From an uncultured Coriobacteriaceae bacterium (lineage in GTDB: Bacteria; Actinomycetota; Coriobacteriia; Coriobacteriales; Atopobiaceae), in assembly GCA_902786015.1 (NCBI GenBank), contig CADAAU010000001.1, positions 124,001-188,000 on the forward strand: 64,000 nucleotides of DNA, given 5' to 3'. A program made the position numbers and the translations under genes. Under the pieces are notes generated by a model, which was given only the letters and a program-made list of their open reading frames with translations, did not search any database and had not been told where the DNA came from. Positions within the stretch are counted from its first letter, which is position 1. The number at the start of each line of letters is the position of its first letter. Positions 42,156-50,988 of the stretch are shown here, in pieces.

Positions 42156-44627
42156 TTGAGGCAACAAAAGCACGGGACGGGAAGCAATGCGAGAATTATG
42201 GCATCTATCGTTGCCGCGCCATTGCTCTGCATGGGATTAATGCCTGCGCCTGCGTTGGCCTATGTGGCCGGTACTGATGCGTTGGCAAACAAGGAGTACA
42301 TGTCCTCCACAGAGGTAGTGCCTGGGGAGGAAGATGGACAAATTGATAACTCCCAAGTCATTTTGCAATCGGAGAAGTCGTTCACGACCGGTGACAATGT
42401 TTCCGATAGTTCGGAAATGGGCATATCGGTCGGGACGAACGATTATGGCGAGACTGATCTCAAATCCTTGCTCGATGACAAAACAAAAGAAGTTGCATCC
42501 CAAATCCGCGAGGAGGCTGGCGAGGATGCATCTATTGCTCATCTTGTCGAGGTGTTGTATCTGAGACTGGGTAGGGTTTCGGTCGATTTTGACTATCCCA
42601 AAGACGATCGGGACGCGAAGTCGCAGGCAATTGCTGCCTTGAGCGGCGAGCCGTCGACGCCGCGCGGGCTTTGTGATGCTTTTGAGGCCGTGGCGCGACA
42701 GTTGGGGATTGACTGTAGGACGATTGAAGGCGCCGACGGCTCGCGTTGGAATTTGGTGCTTGTGGATGGCGCTTGGTACCATGTGGACGTTGCTGCCGCA
42801 GCTGCCGAGTTTGCGGGACATGGTGATGTGTCGAATGGTGATGTCCCGCGTAAATGGTTGCTTGTGGGAGATGCCACGATTACCTCTATCGCGTTGGCAC
42901 GCTCGCCGTGGCAGGCGGTCGACGGGCAAGACGGGGAGATTCCCGCGGCCCAAAACGACTGGACCAATGACGACGGTTCTGGGCTTAGTGCCCAGGGAGA
43001 GACAAGAGACCTCTCTGCGGCAAAGGTGGAGGCAATTGCGGATCAGGCCTACACGGGAAAGGAGATAACTCCCCAGCCAATAGTCACGCTTGGGGGAACG
43101 ACGCTGCAGCTTGGCACGGACTATTCCGTCGCGTATACGGATAACGTCAATCCTGGAAAGGCGACGGTAACTATAACGGGTGCGGGATCATATACTGGTA
43201 CGTGTAACTCGAGTTTTGCTATCGTGGTTCCAAGCGTGTCTTATCGCGTCCACGTCCAAACGTATGGCGACCAAGAAGCAAGGAATGACGGTGGAGTCGC
43301 AGGTACCTCTGGCGAGTCCAAGCGTCTGGAAGGCATATGGATTAGCCTTGGCTCTGGTTTTCCTGTTTCCGGTGGCATTACCTATCGTACACACGTCCAA
43401 ACGTATGGCTGGCAGGACTGGAGTTCCGATGGTCAGATGGCCGGCACAACTGGCGAGTCCAAGCGTCTCGAGGCAATAGAAATCAAGCTTACTGGCGATA
43501 TGGAGCAGGCGTATGACGTCTACTATCGTGCCCATGCGCAACGCATCGGCTGGCTGGCTTGGGCAAAGAATGGTGAGACTGCCGGCACATCGGGGCTTTC
43601 TTATCGGCTCGAGGCCATGCAGATTGTGATAGTGCCAAAAGGCGAAGCCGCTCCAACAGATGTTGCCGAAGTATCTTCTGCCGTTTCGTTTGCGTATTTG
43701 GGAAACCCCGGAGTTACCTATCATTCCCACGTGCAGACGTATGGGTGGCAGGATTGGGTCAATGACGGAGAGATGAGTGGAACCACGGGTGAGTCAAAGA
43801 GGCTCGAGGGTTTTGAGGCGAAGCTTGGTGCATCGGCGAATGGTGGCATAGAGTATCGAACGCACGTCCAGACCTACGGTTGGCAGGACTGGAAGGCGGA
43901 TGGTGAGATGTCGGGAACCGAGGGAGAGTCCAAGCGCCTGGAAGCGCTGCAGATTCGTTTGACGGGTGATCTGGCAAATCACTTTGACGTATGGTATAGG
44001 ACGCATGTGCAGACTTTTGGATGGCTTGGATGGGCAAAGAACGGAGAATCTGCAGGTACCGAGGGCCTTTCTAGGCGTATGGAAACGATGCAGGTGTGCA
44101 TTCTTCCCAAGGGATCTGCTGCCCCCGGTAGCACGGATCAAGCGTTTTTGGATAAGGATCCCACGCTTAGCGGCGATCCGGAGCTCGATGCGATGATTGG
44201 CCAGTTCATTGGCCAGACAGGTACGGGCTATGAAGGCCTGCGTCGTGCATATGACATCATCAGTAGTTATTTGTATAGTCAGGGAAACAGGTGGCCAGGT
44301 CCCAATTGGGAGGAATGGTCGATTCCCTACGCCAAAGAGATGTATCTCAATCACACGGGCAACTGTTATCGCTACGCTTCGCTCATGTGCTGGACGGCGC
44401 GAAGGCTTGGATATGATGCCAAGGTCGTTCCTGGATGGATTCCAGGAAGAGTGAACCCTCGCTGCGACCATGGATGGGTCGAGGTGTTTCTCGACGGTCA
44501 GATATACGTTATCGATGCCGAGATGAATGGCAACGATGGCTATCCCGAGTACAACTGGTTCATGATTAAGTATGCGGATGCGTTTCTGCGTTACTACGAC
44601 CTGAACGACAACCGGATACTTCGATAA
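42156..44627 (+). CDS. Secreted wall protein: two transglutaminase-like domains around six ChW repeats
   Basis: 823 residues from TTG 42156, with GGAGGAAGG at 42145-42153. Signal peptide (about 1-36: IMASIVAAPLLCMGLMPAPALA). A first transglutaminase-like domain (about 110-230) has Cys173 and Asp211 in YHVD, but the usual HAW histidine position reads SRW. An Ig-like YTGKEITPQPIV domain (about 299-357) follows, then six ChW repeats (about 360-655, e.g. YRTHVQTYGWQDWSSDGQ), in two sets of three. A C-terminal transglutaminase-like domain (about 675-823) keeps Cys737, His772 and Asp787. ChW repeats bind peptidoglycan or surface partners; the C-terminal domain may act as a protease or cross-linker. 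Confidence 0.88.
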   Translation: MRQQKHGTGSNARIMASIVAAPLLCMGLMPAPALAYVAGTDALANKEYMSSTEVVPGEEDGQIDNSQVILQSEKSFTTGDNVSDSSEMGISVGTNDYGETDLKSLLDDKTKEVASQIREEAGEDASIAHLVEVLYLRLGRVSVDFDYPKDDRDAKSQAIAALSGEPSTPRGLCDAFEAVARQLGIDCRTIEGADGSRWNLVLVDGAWYHVDVAAAAAEFAGHGDVSNGDVPRKWLLVGDATITSIALARSPWQAVDGQDGEIPAAQNDWTNDDGSGLSAQGETRDLSAAKVEAIADQAYTGKEITPQPIVTLGGTTLQLGTDYSVAYTDNVNPGKATVTITGAGSYTGTCNSSFAIVVPSVSYRVHVQTYGDQEARNDGGVAGTSGESKRLEGIWISLGSGFPVSGGITYRTHVQTYGWQDWSSDGQMAGTTGESKRLEAIEIKLTGDMEQAYDVYYRAHAQRIGWLAWAKNGETAGTSGLSYRLEAMQIVIVPKGEAAPTDVAEVSSAVSFAYLGNPGVTYHSHVQTYGWQDWVNDGEMSGTTGESKRLEGFEAKLGASANGGIEYRTHVQTYGWQDWKADGEMSGTEGESKRLEALQIRLTGDLANHFDVWYRTHVQTFGWLGWAKNGESAGTEGLSRRMETMQVCILPKGSAAPGSTDQAFLDKDPTLSGDPELDAMIGQFIGQTGTGYEGLRRAYDIISSYLYSQGNRWPGPNWEEWSIPYAKEMYLNHTGNCYRYASLMCWTARRLGYDAKVVPGWIPGRVNPRCDHGWVEVFLDGQIYVIDAEMNGNDGYPEYNWFMIKYADAFLRYYDLNDNRILR

Positions 44628-44664
44628 TACATAGTTTGGTTGACGGAAGAGAGAGGATTGCCCC

Positions 44665-45450
44665 ATGGCGAACAGACAGACGCTCAAGTGTGTGGGAACG
44701 AGTGTTATTGCCGGTGCTTGTGCAGCACTGCTGAGCGTTACGCTCGTTGCGTGCGGATCGAATCAGCCAGAAGACACGGCGAATACGCAGCAGCAGGTTG
44801 CTCAGACGGAGCCCGCTGCGACGGTTGACGAGAAAGAGCAAAGCTCGGCTCCCCAGACGACGAACGCCACCTCCATTGGCGAGTCGGGGAGCGAGGCGAC
44901 GAAAGTCGAGGTCATCAATGGACTGAAATCGGACGTGACTTCGTTCAAGATGCGTTCTTCAGCCGATACCAGCTGGGGAGCGGAGCTACTCAAGAGTGGC
45001 GAGACAATAAAGAGCAACGGCATGGTTGAGTTGGGGTTCGTAAATAAGGACGATGTGGACTCATACGACATAATCGTGGTGGACGTGAATGGCACCAAGG
45101 TCGAGGTCGATGGCCTTGATCTCGTCTCCATCGCAGAGCTAAAAATCCAAGTTGACGCCAACGGCAGTGGCTACGCAACCTTCAAGGGCACTGACGGAAG
45201 TACGGGAACGACCGAGCAGAAACAAGACGGCGGTTCTGACGACGGGGCTGTGGCTGCGGCGACAAACGAGCAAAACCAATCGGATGAGGCTTACAGTAAC
45301 GATTACGCGGAACCTGTCAGTAGTCCCGAACCGGTGGAGACGTATGTTGAGGTGGCTCCCGAGCCGGTTGTTGAGGTGGCTCCCGAGCCGGAGACACCCG
45401 CTCAGACAGCTGACGATTGCACTCGCGATAACGTGGTGCTCGACATCTAG
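44665..45450 (+). CDS. Lipoprotein, function unknown
   Basis: 261 residues. Lipoprotein signal peptide with lipobox LVAC (Cys about 30: AALLSVTLVACGSN). After an acidic Ser/Thr/Gln linker (31-75) comes a small beta domain (about 76-165: VEVINGLKSDVTSFKMRSS, LKSGETIKSNG, YDIIVVDVNGTKVEVDGLD). The tail is low complexity with EVAPEPVVEVAPEPE repeats. The gene follows the ChW protein by 37 bases and shares its terminator, so the two may work together at the surface. Confidence 0.8.
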   Translation: MANRQTLKCVGTSVIAGACAALLSVTLVACGSNQPEDTANTQQQVAQTEPAATVDEKEQSSAPQTTNATSIGESGSEATKVEVINGLKSDVTSFKMRSSADTSWGAELLKSGETIKSNGMVELGFVNKDDVDSYDIIVVDVNGTKVEVDGLDLVSIAELKIQVDANGSGYATFKGTDGSTGTTEQKQDGGSDDGAVAAATNEQNQSDEAYSNDYAEPVSSPEPVETYVEVAPEPVVEVAPEPETPAQTADDCTRDNVVLDI

Positions 45451-45498
45451 TGCAGACAGTTTGGCACAAAACTACATGGGAAGTCTGTGCCAGACAAT

Positions 45499-45548
45499 AA
45501 AAACGCGCCACCCCCTGCTATGCACGTTGCCACCGGGGTGGCGTTTTG
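45499..45548. terminator. Bidirectional terminator
   Basis: GCCACCCC (45506-45513) pairs with GGGGTGGC (45535-45542), with AAAAACGC before and GCGTTTTG after. It separates the lipoprotein gene from the convergent propeller-MFS gene. Confidence 0.85.
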
Positions 45549-45565
45549 TTACCTTTTGCCGTGCG

Positions 45566-48514
45566 CTAGGTGTTGCGCATCACGGTGGAACGCGTGGTGG
45601 CAAAGAAAAGAATCGCACAGGACACGCAGAGAACTCCGAGCACAAGCGGAGCCGACCTGCTCTCCTGCGTCACCAAAAAGCCCAGCATGAGGGGGCGAAT
45701 CACCAGCTCGACGCTGTTCGTGGCGAACATCGCGCCGGTCGCCTTTCCCGCAGGCAGCCCGTGTTTCTTTGCGGAACTCAGCCACATACCCTTCCATCCG
45801 TCGGAGGCCTTCTTTAGCACTCCTACGAGAGCGATGGCAAATACCGCCCAGTACAAGGTGTTGTTGAGCAAAAACAGAAGGAATGTCGCGCCCAGTAGTG
45901 CGACTGCCGAAATCGACACGCTCCATTTTCCATGCCTGCTTTCTAGGCTCTCGATAAGTGGAATGCAGACGAGCACCACGAGCTGGCCGAGTACGCACAA
46001 ATTGTTGATTGTCGCCGTACTCAATCCGACGTTCGAGGAGAAAAGCGGGAAGAGGAACGAGTTGTATCCGGCGGCGATGGTCGCGGGAAACATGATGAGC
46101 AAGGTATCCGCAAGTGTCTCGCGGCTAAAGAGGAATCGGCGCAAGATGATGCGTGTGTTCTCGTCGCGGTTGCGCTCGCGTTCGAGCGGTTTTCCGTTGG
46201 CGGGGAAGAGCATGAGCGCAAACATCATCACTGCCAGGCTTGCCAAGGCGACAACGACGTATACCCATGCGTTGCCGAGGGTCGATGCGGCAAAGGCGCC
46301 AAGCACGGTGCCAAATGCGGCAGCGGAAGTGTCGGTGCGCTTGATACCCCCGGCGGCGAGCTGCTGCACCTCTGGCGTCTCGGCACGGCGCGGCAGTGAG
46401 TAACTCAGTGTGTAGAGCAGGCCAAAGGGAAGCGCCATGGTGAGCTTGGCCGCGCAATACAGCTCAAAGCTTCCTTTGCCTACGGCCATCATTGCCGCGA
46501 GCGCGCCTAGAGCCATGATGGCCGCGCTGCGCGCCATGAGCTTTCGGAGCTCTATGCGTGGGCCAAAGAAGCCATATGCAGCATGACCGACCGCCATGCC
46601 CAAACCGAGCATGACCGCTGGTAGTGCCACCAACATGGCGTTGCCTGCATGTGAAGTCTGCTGCAAAAGTGCCTTGGCAATGAGGGTGCTCATCACGGCG
46701 TCGATGCTCGAGAGCGTGGTGACGCAGAACGAGAACGGTCTGGTGAGGACCGCCAGCGAGTCTTTTGCATTGCTACGCTGGAGCTCGCGATACGTAAGCA
46801 GGCAACGACCGCAGTGGCGAATCTCTACGTACGAGATATACACCACGAGCAAGATTGCAAGAATCGCGATGGTGCGTTCCAAGAGCGTGTCACGCAAGGT
46901 TGCTTCGAACGATTTTTGGCTGCTGCCGATTTCAATGACTCCGACTATCGAAGTGCTATCAGCGGAGGGAATGCTCACCAGACGGTATTGTGTCTCGTCG
47001 TAGAGGGACTGTCCCTTATGTAAATCGTCGCTCATGGTTTCGGGCGAGAAGGCCGCCTCAATGTTTGGGGTGGTGGAGGGGTTGTTGGAGCTAGTCCCCA
47101 TGACGTTTTCCATGGCACTGTCGTAAAGATAAAAGATGCCCTTTTCGTCTTTTGCATATACGGCGAAGTAGCTACCGACCTCGTTCGTGTTGGCTGATGT
47201 GCACAGGGAGCCCACAATGTCGTCGACGTTCGAGAGTGCGTTATATGCCTCAACAAACGAACTGTCGCTACGTCGGAATGCGTCGCGTTTGCCACACAAA
47301 ACCAAATCGTCTCTTAGCTTGGGCGAAACCTCTTTAAGATAATCGGCGAAGGTATTGATTTCGTTGGCTCGAATCGAGAGCGACTGTTTGTACGATCCAT
47401 AGGATGCATAACCAAGGGCGATTGCCATTGATACGACGACGGTGGTCGAGGCAAAGAGCGCTCCGAGACCGCCGATGCCATCTTTGATAACGGCGCGAGC
47501 CCAATGAATGATTGCCCATACGAGGAGCGCGACGAGCGCGATGCGGCAGGCCCATGCGATTGCTACATAGAACGAAAGGAGGGGGTCAAGCGGAACAGTG
47601 CTGAACTCAGTGACGGGGTTACCGGAGAAGTCGTAGATTCCTATCATATTGTTTCCAGAGCTGCATCCGCACACGAGACTTTCGTTCGCATGAAGATGCT
47701 CGTACCTGTGACCTTTCGCAAACGGGATCGCTTTCATTGACTCGTCAACAAGAAAGAGGTCTCCCGAAATGTCGTCCGAGACGATGACGGTGCCATTCTT
47801 TGTCATGTCTACGGCGAGTAGGGTCTTGTTGTCGAGTGCGAAGGCGTCCGATCCAAACATGGCGTCGTTGATGAGGCCTTGAGGACCGACGATTATGAAG
47901 TCGTTGAGCTCGTAACTAAAGCCCACGTCGTGTACAAGCGGGACTTCTAGGTCGTACGACGAGATGACATTCGCCGAGTCGGTTGTGTCTGCCAGCTGGA
48001 CAAAGTCGATGGATGCCTTGTTTTCCTCTTCATCTTCCCTATAAACTGCGGCGATGGCTCCTCTGTCTGAGTCAAATATGGATACGATCGAACGAACGAT
48101 GGAGACGCTTTTTTTGGTTTCGTACACGATGGAAGAGTTTCTGCCCTTCATGTCGTATCGAACGATGCGTTCCTGCTCGATGAGGTCGCCGCCCTTGTAG
48201 TGACGAACGCCACACACATACAACGCATTGTTTGATATGCACACGTCGGTAATGGCGTCAACGGGGGAGTTGAGGGAATCGAGGCTGACGATAGCCGTGA
48301 GCTGGTGCTTATCGTTGAGGACAAGGAGGCGGCGAGCTTCCTTGTCCGCCACAAGTGTAATGTCGCCGTTGGAGTCACTCGCGACGGGCGTTTCGAGCGC
48401 GATGGGAGAGAATGGCGAGGAGGGGAGTACGGTCCCAAAGGACGCAAGCGTTACAAGCGTGCTTATGACGGCGATGATTCCAACGACGATCCGGATGATG
48501 GTTCGCTTGTTCAT
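45566..48514 (-). CDS. Propeller-sensor-MFS transporter fusion protein
   Basis: 982 residues from ATG 48514 (AGGAGA upstream on the reverse strand); the longer open frame reaches into the GH3 gene and is rejected. Order: membrane helix 7-25; a beta-propeller-like region about 45-305 (repeats such as DITLVADKEARRLLVLND and NMIGIYDFSGNPVTEF); helices about 312-337 and 347-370; a Cache-like sensor about 371-540 (FAVYAKDEKGIFYLYD, YRLVSIPSADSTSIVGVIEIG); helix about 546-563; then a ten- to twelve-helix MFS transporter (about 590-980). The MFS part has GLGMAVGHAAYGFFGPR and a late GVLKKASDGWKGMW. Encoded 29 bases after the GH3 gene, so probably one operon. I know of no described family with this order. 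Confidence 0.8.
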   Translation of the reverse strand: MNKRTIIRIVVGIIAVISTLVTLASFGTVLPSSPFSPIALETPVASDSNGDITLVADKEARRLLVLNDKHQLTAIVSLDSLNSPVDAITDVCISNNALYVCGVRHYKGGDLIEQERIVRYDMKGRNSSIVYETKKSVSIVRSIVSIFDSDRGAIAAVYREDEEENKASIDFVQLADTTDSANVISSYDLEVPLVHDVGFSYELNDFIIVGPQGLINDAMFGSDAFALDNKTLLAVDMTKNGTVIVSDDISGDLFLVDESMKAIPFAKGHRYEHLHANESLVCGCSSGNNMIGIYDFSGNPVTEFSTVPLDPLLSFYVAIAWACRIALVALLVWAIIHWARAVIKDGIGGLGALFASTTVVVSMAIALGYASYGSYKQSLSIRANEINTFADYLKEVSPKLRDDLVLCGKRDAFRRSDSSFVEAYNALSNVDDIVGSLCTSANTNEVGSYFAVYAKDEKGIFYLYDSAMENVMGTSSNNPSTTPNIEAAFSPETMSDDLHKGQSLYDETQYRLVSIPSADSTSIVGVIEIGSSQKSFEATLRDTLLERTIAILAILLVVYISYVEIRHCGRCLLTYRELQRSNAKDSLAVLTRPFSFCVTTLSSIDAVMSTLIAKALLQQTSHAGNAMLVALPAVMLGLGMAVGHAAYGFFGPRIELRKLMARSAAIMALGALAAMMAVGKGSFELYCAAKLTMALPFGLLYTLSYSLPRRAETPEVQQLAAGGIKRTDTSAAAFGTVLGAFAASTLGNAWVYVVVALASLAVMMFALMLFPANGKPLERERNRDENTRIILRRFLFSRETLADTLLIMFPATIAAGYNSFLFPLFSSNVGLSTATINNLCVLGQLVVLVCIPLIESLESRHGKWSVSISAVALLGATFLLFLLNNTLYWAVFAIALVGVLKKASDGWKGMWLSSAKKHGLPAGKATGAMFATNSVELVIRPLMLGFLVTQESRSAPLVLGVLCVSCAILFFATTRSTVMRNT

Positions 48515-48543
48515 GTTGCGTTCTCCTAGGGCATGGTCCCTGC

Positions 48544-50886
48544 TTAGCGCACGGGCTTTACGGTCAGAATGAGCGAAAGAACGCGTCGCGCCGTCCTTTG
48601 CAACTCCGCGCGGGTTATGCCATCGGGCTTGTCGAGCGATTCGAGCAGGCTGCGATGCACGCGATAACCACGAATAATCCGACCCATGTTGCCGGGCATA
48701 AGTACGTCCACACCGGCGCGGACGCGATAGGCGTTGTCGCGCAGTGCGGGAAACTCGGGCGACCTCGAGCGTTGCATCCACCAGTCGGTGATGACGACGC
48801 CGTCGAAGCCCCATTCGTCGCGGAGCACGGTGGTCACGAGGTCGAAGTTATAGTGCGACCAGACGCCGTTGACTTTGTTGTAACTGGTCATGATGAGTCG
48901 CGGTCGTGACTCGCGCATGCAGATGGCAAAGGGCCGCAAATACACCTCACGCAAGGTCCTCTCGTCGACGCGTACGTCGAGCGAGTTGCGGTCGAGCTCT
49001 TGGTTGTTGCAAGCAAAGTGCTTGGGGCAGGCCTCGACGCCAGCTGAGCGTAATCCTCGCACGACGGCAGATGCCATGTGGCCGCTGACGACGGGGTCTT
49101 CCGAGAAATACTCGAAGTTACGCCCGCAAAGCGGACTGCGATGCAGGTTCATGCCGGGGGCGAGCAGCACGTCGACGCCAGCGCTTGCCGTCTCGTAGCC
49201 GACGAGTGCGTAGAGGTCGCGCACTAAATCGACGTCCCAAGTGCTGGCAAGCGCGGTCGCGCACGGTATGAGTGAGCAGCGTCGTGCCAGGCGTGCTCCA
49301 GAGGGGCCGTCGGCGCAGGTGATGGTGGGGATTCCGCGACGCTGCAGGTCGTGCGTGATACCACCAAAGACCCCTGCGTTGCCAGGGGCGCCCAAAGAGC
49401 TGTTCATCGTGCCGGCTCCGCGCGTGAGGGCCTCGAGTTCGGCGAGGGATAGCTGTGCTATGAGGACGTCGAGGGACTCGCGCCCCGTAGAGACATCCTC
49501 ATACGATACCGGCTCTCCCACATGCCGTGACAGGGTGGGCAGGTGGTAAATGTGCTCCAGTATGCGTGACCGTAGATCGACGTCCTTCGAGCAGATGGGG
49601 ACGAGCTCGTCAAAGACAAGGTCCTCGTCGAGCATGCCCTTGCTCACGAACGTCTTGTTTGCCCTAAAGCGATAGTCGCCTTGCTCAAGCACGAAGGCGC
49701 GACGCGCAGTGTCGAATACCGCTAGGTCCTCAAGGGGTACGTTGATTTCGACTTCCTCGTATGCACCTGGGTCGATTTCGCCCGTCTTTGCGAAGCCTGC
49801 CACCACGAGCAGTGGTTTGTCGATGACGCCGCGAGGTGGTTCGCACCACAGAATGACGGTCTCGCGGCCTCGGTATGTGCCCGTGTTTGTGACGCGAAGA
49901 CGTACCCTCACGTCGGAGCCGCTCCGCTTGCACATGAGCGTTTCGAAGGAGAAGCTGGTGTACGAAAGGCCATGCCCCAGCTTGTAGCGCACGTCATACG
50001 GTCGATAGGTGCAGAGGTGTCGGTATCCCACAAACACCCCCTCGTCGTACTCCTGGCTCTTTGGTTTGCCAAACGTCACGTTGCTGGGGTGATCGTCGAG
50101 ACTTCGCGCGATCGCATCGGTGAGGCGACCTGACGGACATACCCTTCCGTACAGAACGTCTGCCATGGCGTTTCCCGCCTCCATGCCTCCCGGCCATGCG
50201 ACGAGTACGGCGCCGATTCGATCCTCGTACGCGTCGATCCACGAGAGGTCAATGAGGTTGCAGACGTCCAAAATCACGACGGTTCGCTCGAAGGCGTCGG
50301 TGACGACGTCGAGCAGGGCGCGCTCGCCCTTGCTAAGGTAATAGCTTCCGGGTTTTGGCACGAGGTCTTGGTCTTCACCTGCAGAGCGCCCGATGACGAC
50401 GACGGCCGTACGGGACGTCGCCGCGGCCGCGCGGGCGAGGGTGGCCGAGACGGGCATCTCGGGAAGGCCAGTCGGCCAGTGGCCCCAAAAGCCTTCGTCA
50501 GATCCGTGTTTTGGATCGCCACACCACACGCGATAGATTTCGGAGAGCACGTGGTCGTACGAGACGCCCAGGTTGTCCAGCCCGTCGACGAGGTTTACGA
50601 GGTAGGGAGGATTCACGTCGCCGCCGCTGCCCTTTCCCATGTGTACCCAGTCAAGCTGGCAGCGACCAAACACTGCGATGGGGGAGCTTGGCGAAAGGGG
50701 CAGCGTCCCATCGTTTTCGAGCAGGACGCATCCATCGGCCGCGGCACGTCGCAAAATCGCTGGTATCCCGGTTGCCGCATCACCGCCGTCCGATGGAGTG
50801 ACGGAATCCTGCGCCAATCCAGTGCCCATGTACGCTTTGATGACGGTTCGTATGGCCTTCTGTGCGGGTCTCGTTGCATCTATCAT
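48544..50886 (-). CDS. Glycoside hydrolase family 3 enzyme, permuted domain order
   Basis: 780 residues, no signal peptide, so cytoplasmic. The GH3 C-terminal domain comes first (about 45-290: DGCVLLENDGTLPL, AWPGGMEAGNAMADVLYG, SGRL), then a fibronectin-III-like domain (about 325-410), then the catalytic TIM barrel (about 470-770). The barrel has GADGPSG-type CADGPSGARL, LAPGMNLHRSPLCGRNFEYFSEDP (given in outline), KHFACNNQELDRN, and the nucleophile Asp701 in VVITDWWM. The permuted order is known in some GH3 subfamilies. It likely hydrolyses beta-glucosides or related glycosides imported into the cell. Confidence 0.9.
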   Translation of the reverse strand: MIDATRPAQKAIRTVIKAYMGTGLAQDSVTPSDGGDAATGIPAILRRAAADGCVLLENDGTLPLSPSSPIAVFGRCQLDWVHMGKGSGGDVNPPYLVNLVDGLDNLGVSYDHVLSEIYRVWCGDPKHGSDEGFWGHWPTGLPEMPVSATLARAAAATSRTAVVVIGRSAGEDQDLVPKPGSYYLSKGERALLDVVTDAFERTVVILDVCNLIDLSWIDAYEDRIGAVLVAWPGGMEAGNAMADVLYGRVCPSGRLTDAIARSLDDHPSNVTFGKPKSQEYDEGVFVGYRHLCTYRPYDVRYKLGHGLSYTSFSFETLMCKRSGSDVRVRLRVTNTGTYRGRETVILWCEPPRGVIDKPLLVVAGFAKTGEIDPGAYEEVEINVPLEDLAVFDTARRAFVLEQGDYRFRANKTFVSKGMLDEDLVFDELVPICSKDVDLRSRILEHIYHLPTLSRHVGEPVSYEDVSTGRESLDVLIAQLSLAELEALTRGAGTMNSSLGAPGNAGVFGGITHDLQRRGIPTITCADGPSGARLARRCSLIPCATALASTWDVDLVRDLYALVGYETASAGVDVLLAPGMNLHRSPLCGRNFEYFSEDPVVSGHMASAVVRGLRSAGVEACPKHFACNNQELDRNSLDVRVDERTLREVYLRPFAICMRESRPRLIMTSYNKVNGVWSHYNFDLVTTVLRDEWGFDGVVITDWWMQRSRSPEFPALRDNAYRVRAGVDVLMPGNMGRIIRGYRVHRSLLESLDKPDGITRAELQRTARRVLSLILTVKPVR

Positions 50887-50988
50887 GTATTCTCCTCACT
50901 GCTTGAGATAAAGTATATGGGTTTGATTCAAATCTGCCAGAGTCACGGGTCCAAGAGTCTTGATTCGTGTCTGACGAGAGGAGCGCAT

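Noticed and set aside
45566-48814. Start of the propeller-MFS gene at 48814
   Set aside because: That would put 100 residues of unrelated Arg-rich sequence inside the GH3 gene; ATG 48514 has AGGAGA and a membrane helix right after it.
50368-50988. 207-residue N-terminal extension of the DEAD-box helicase frame
   Set aside because: It is antisense to the start of GH3; the real start at 50989 has a ribosome site and the Q motif follows.
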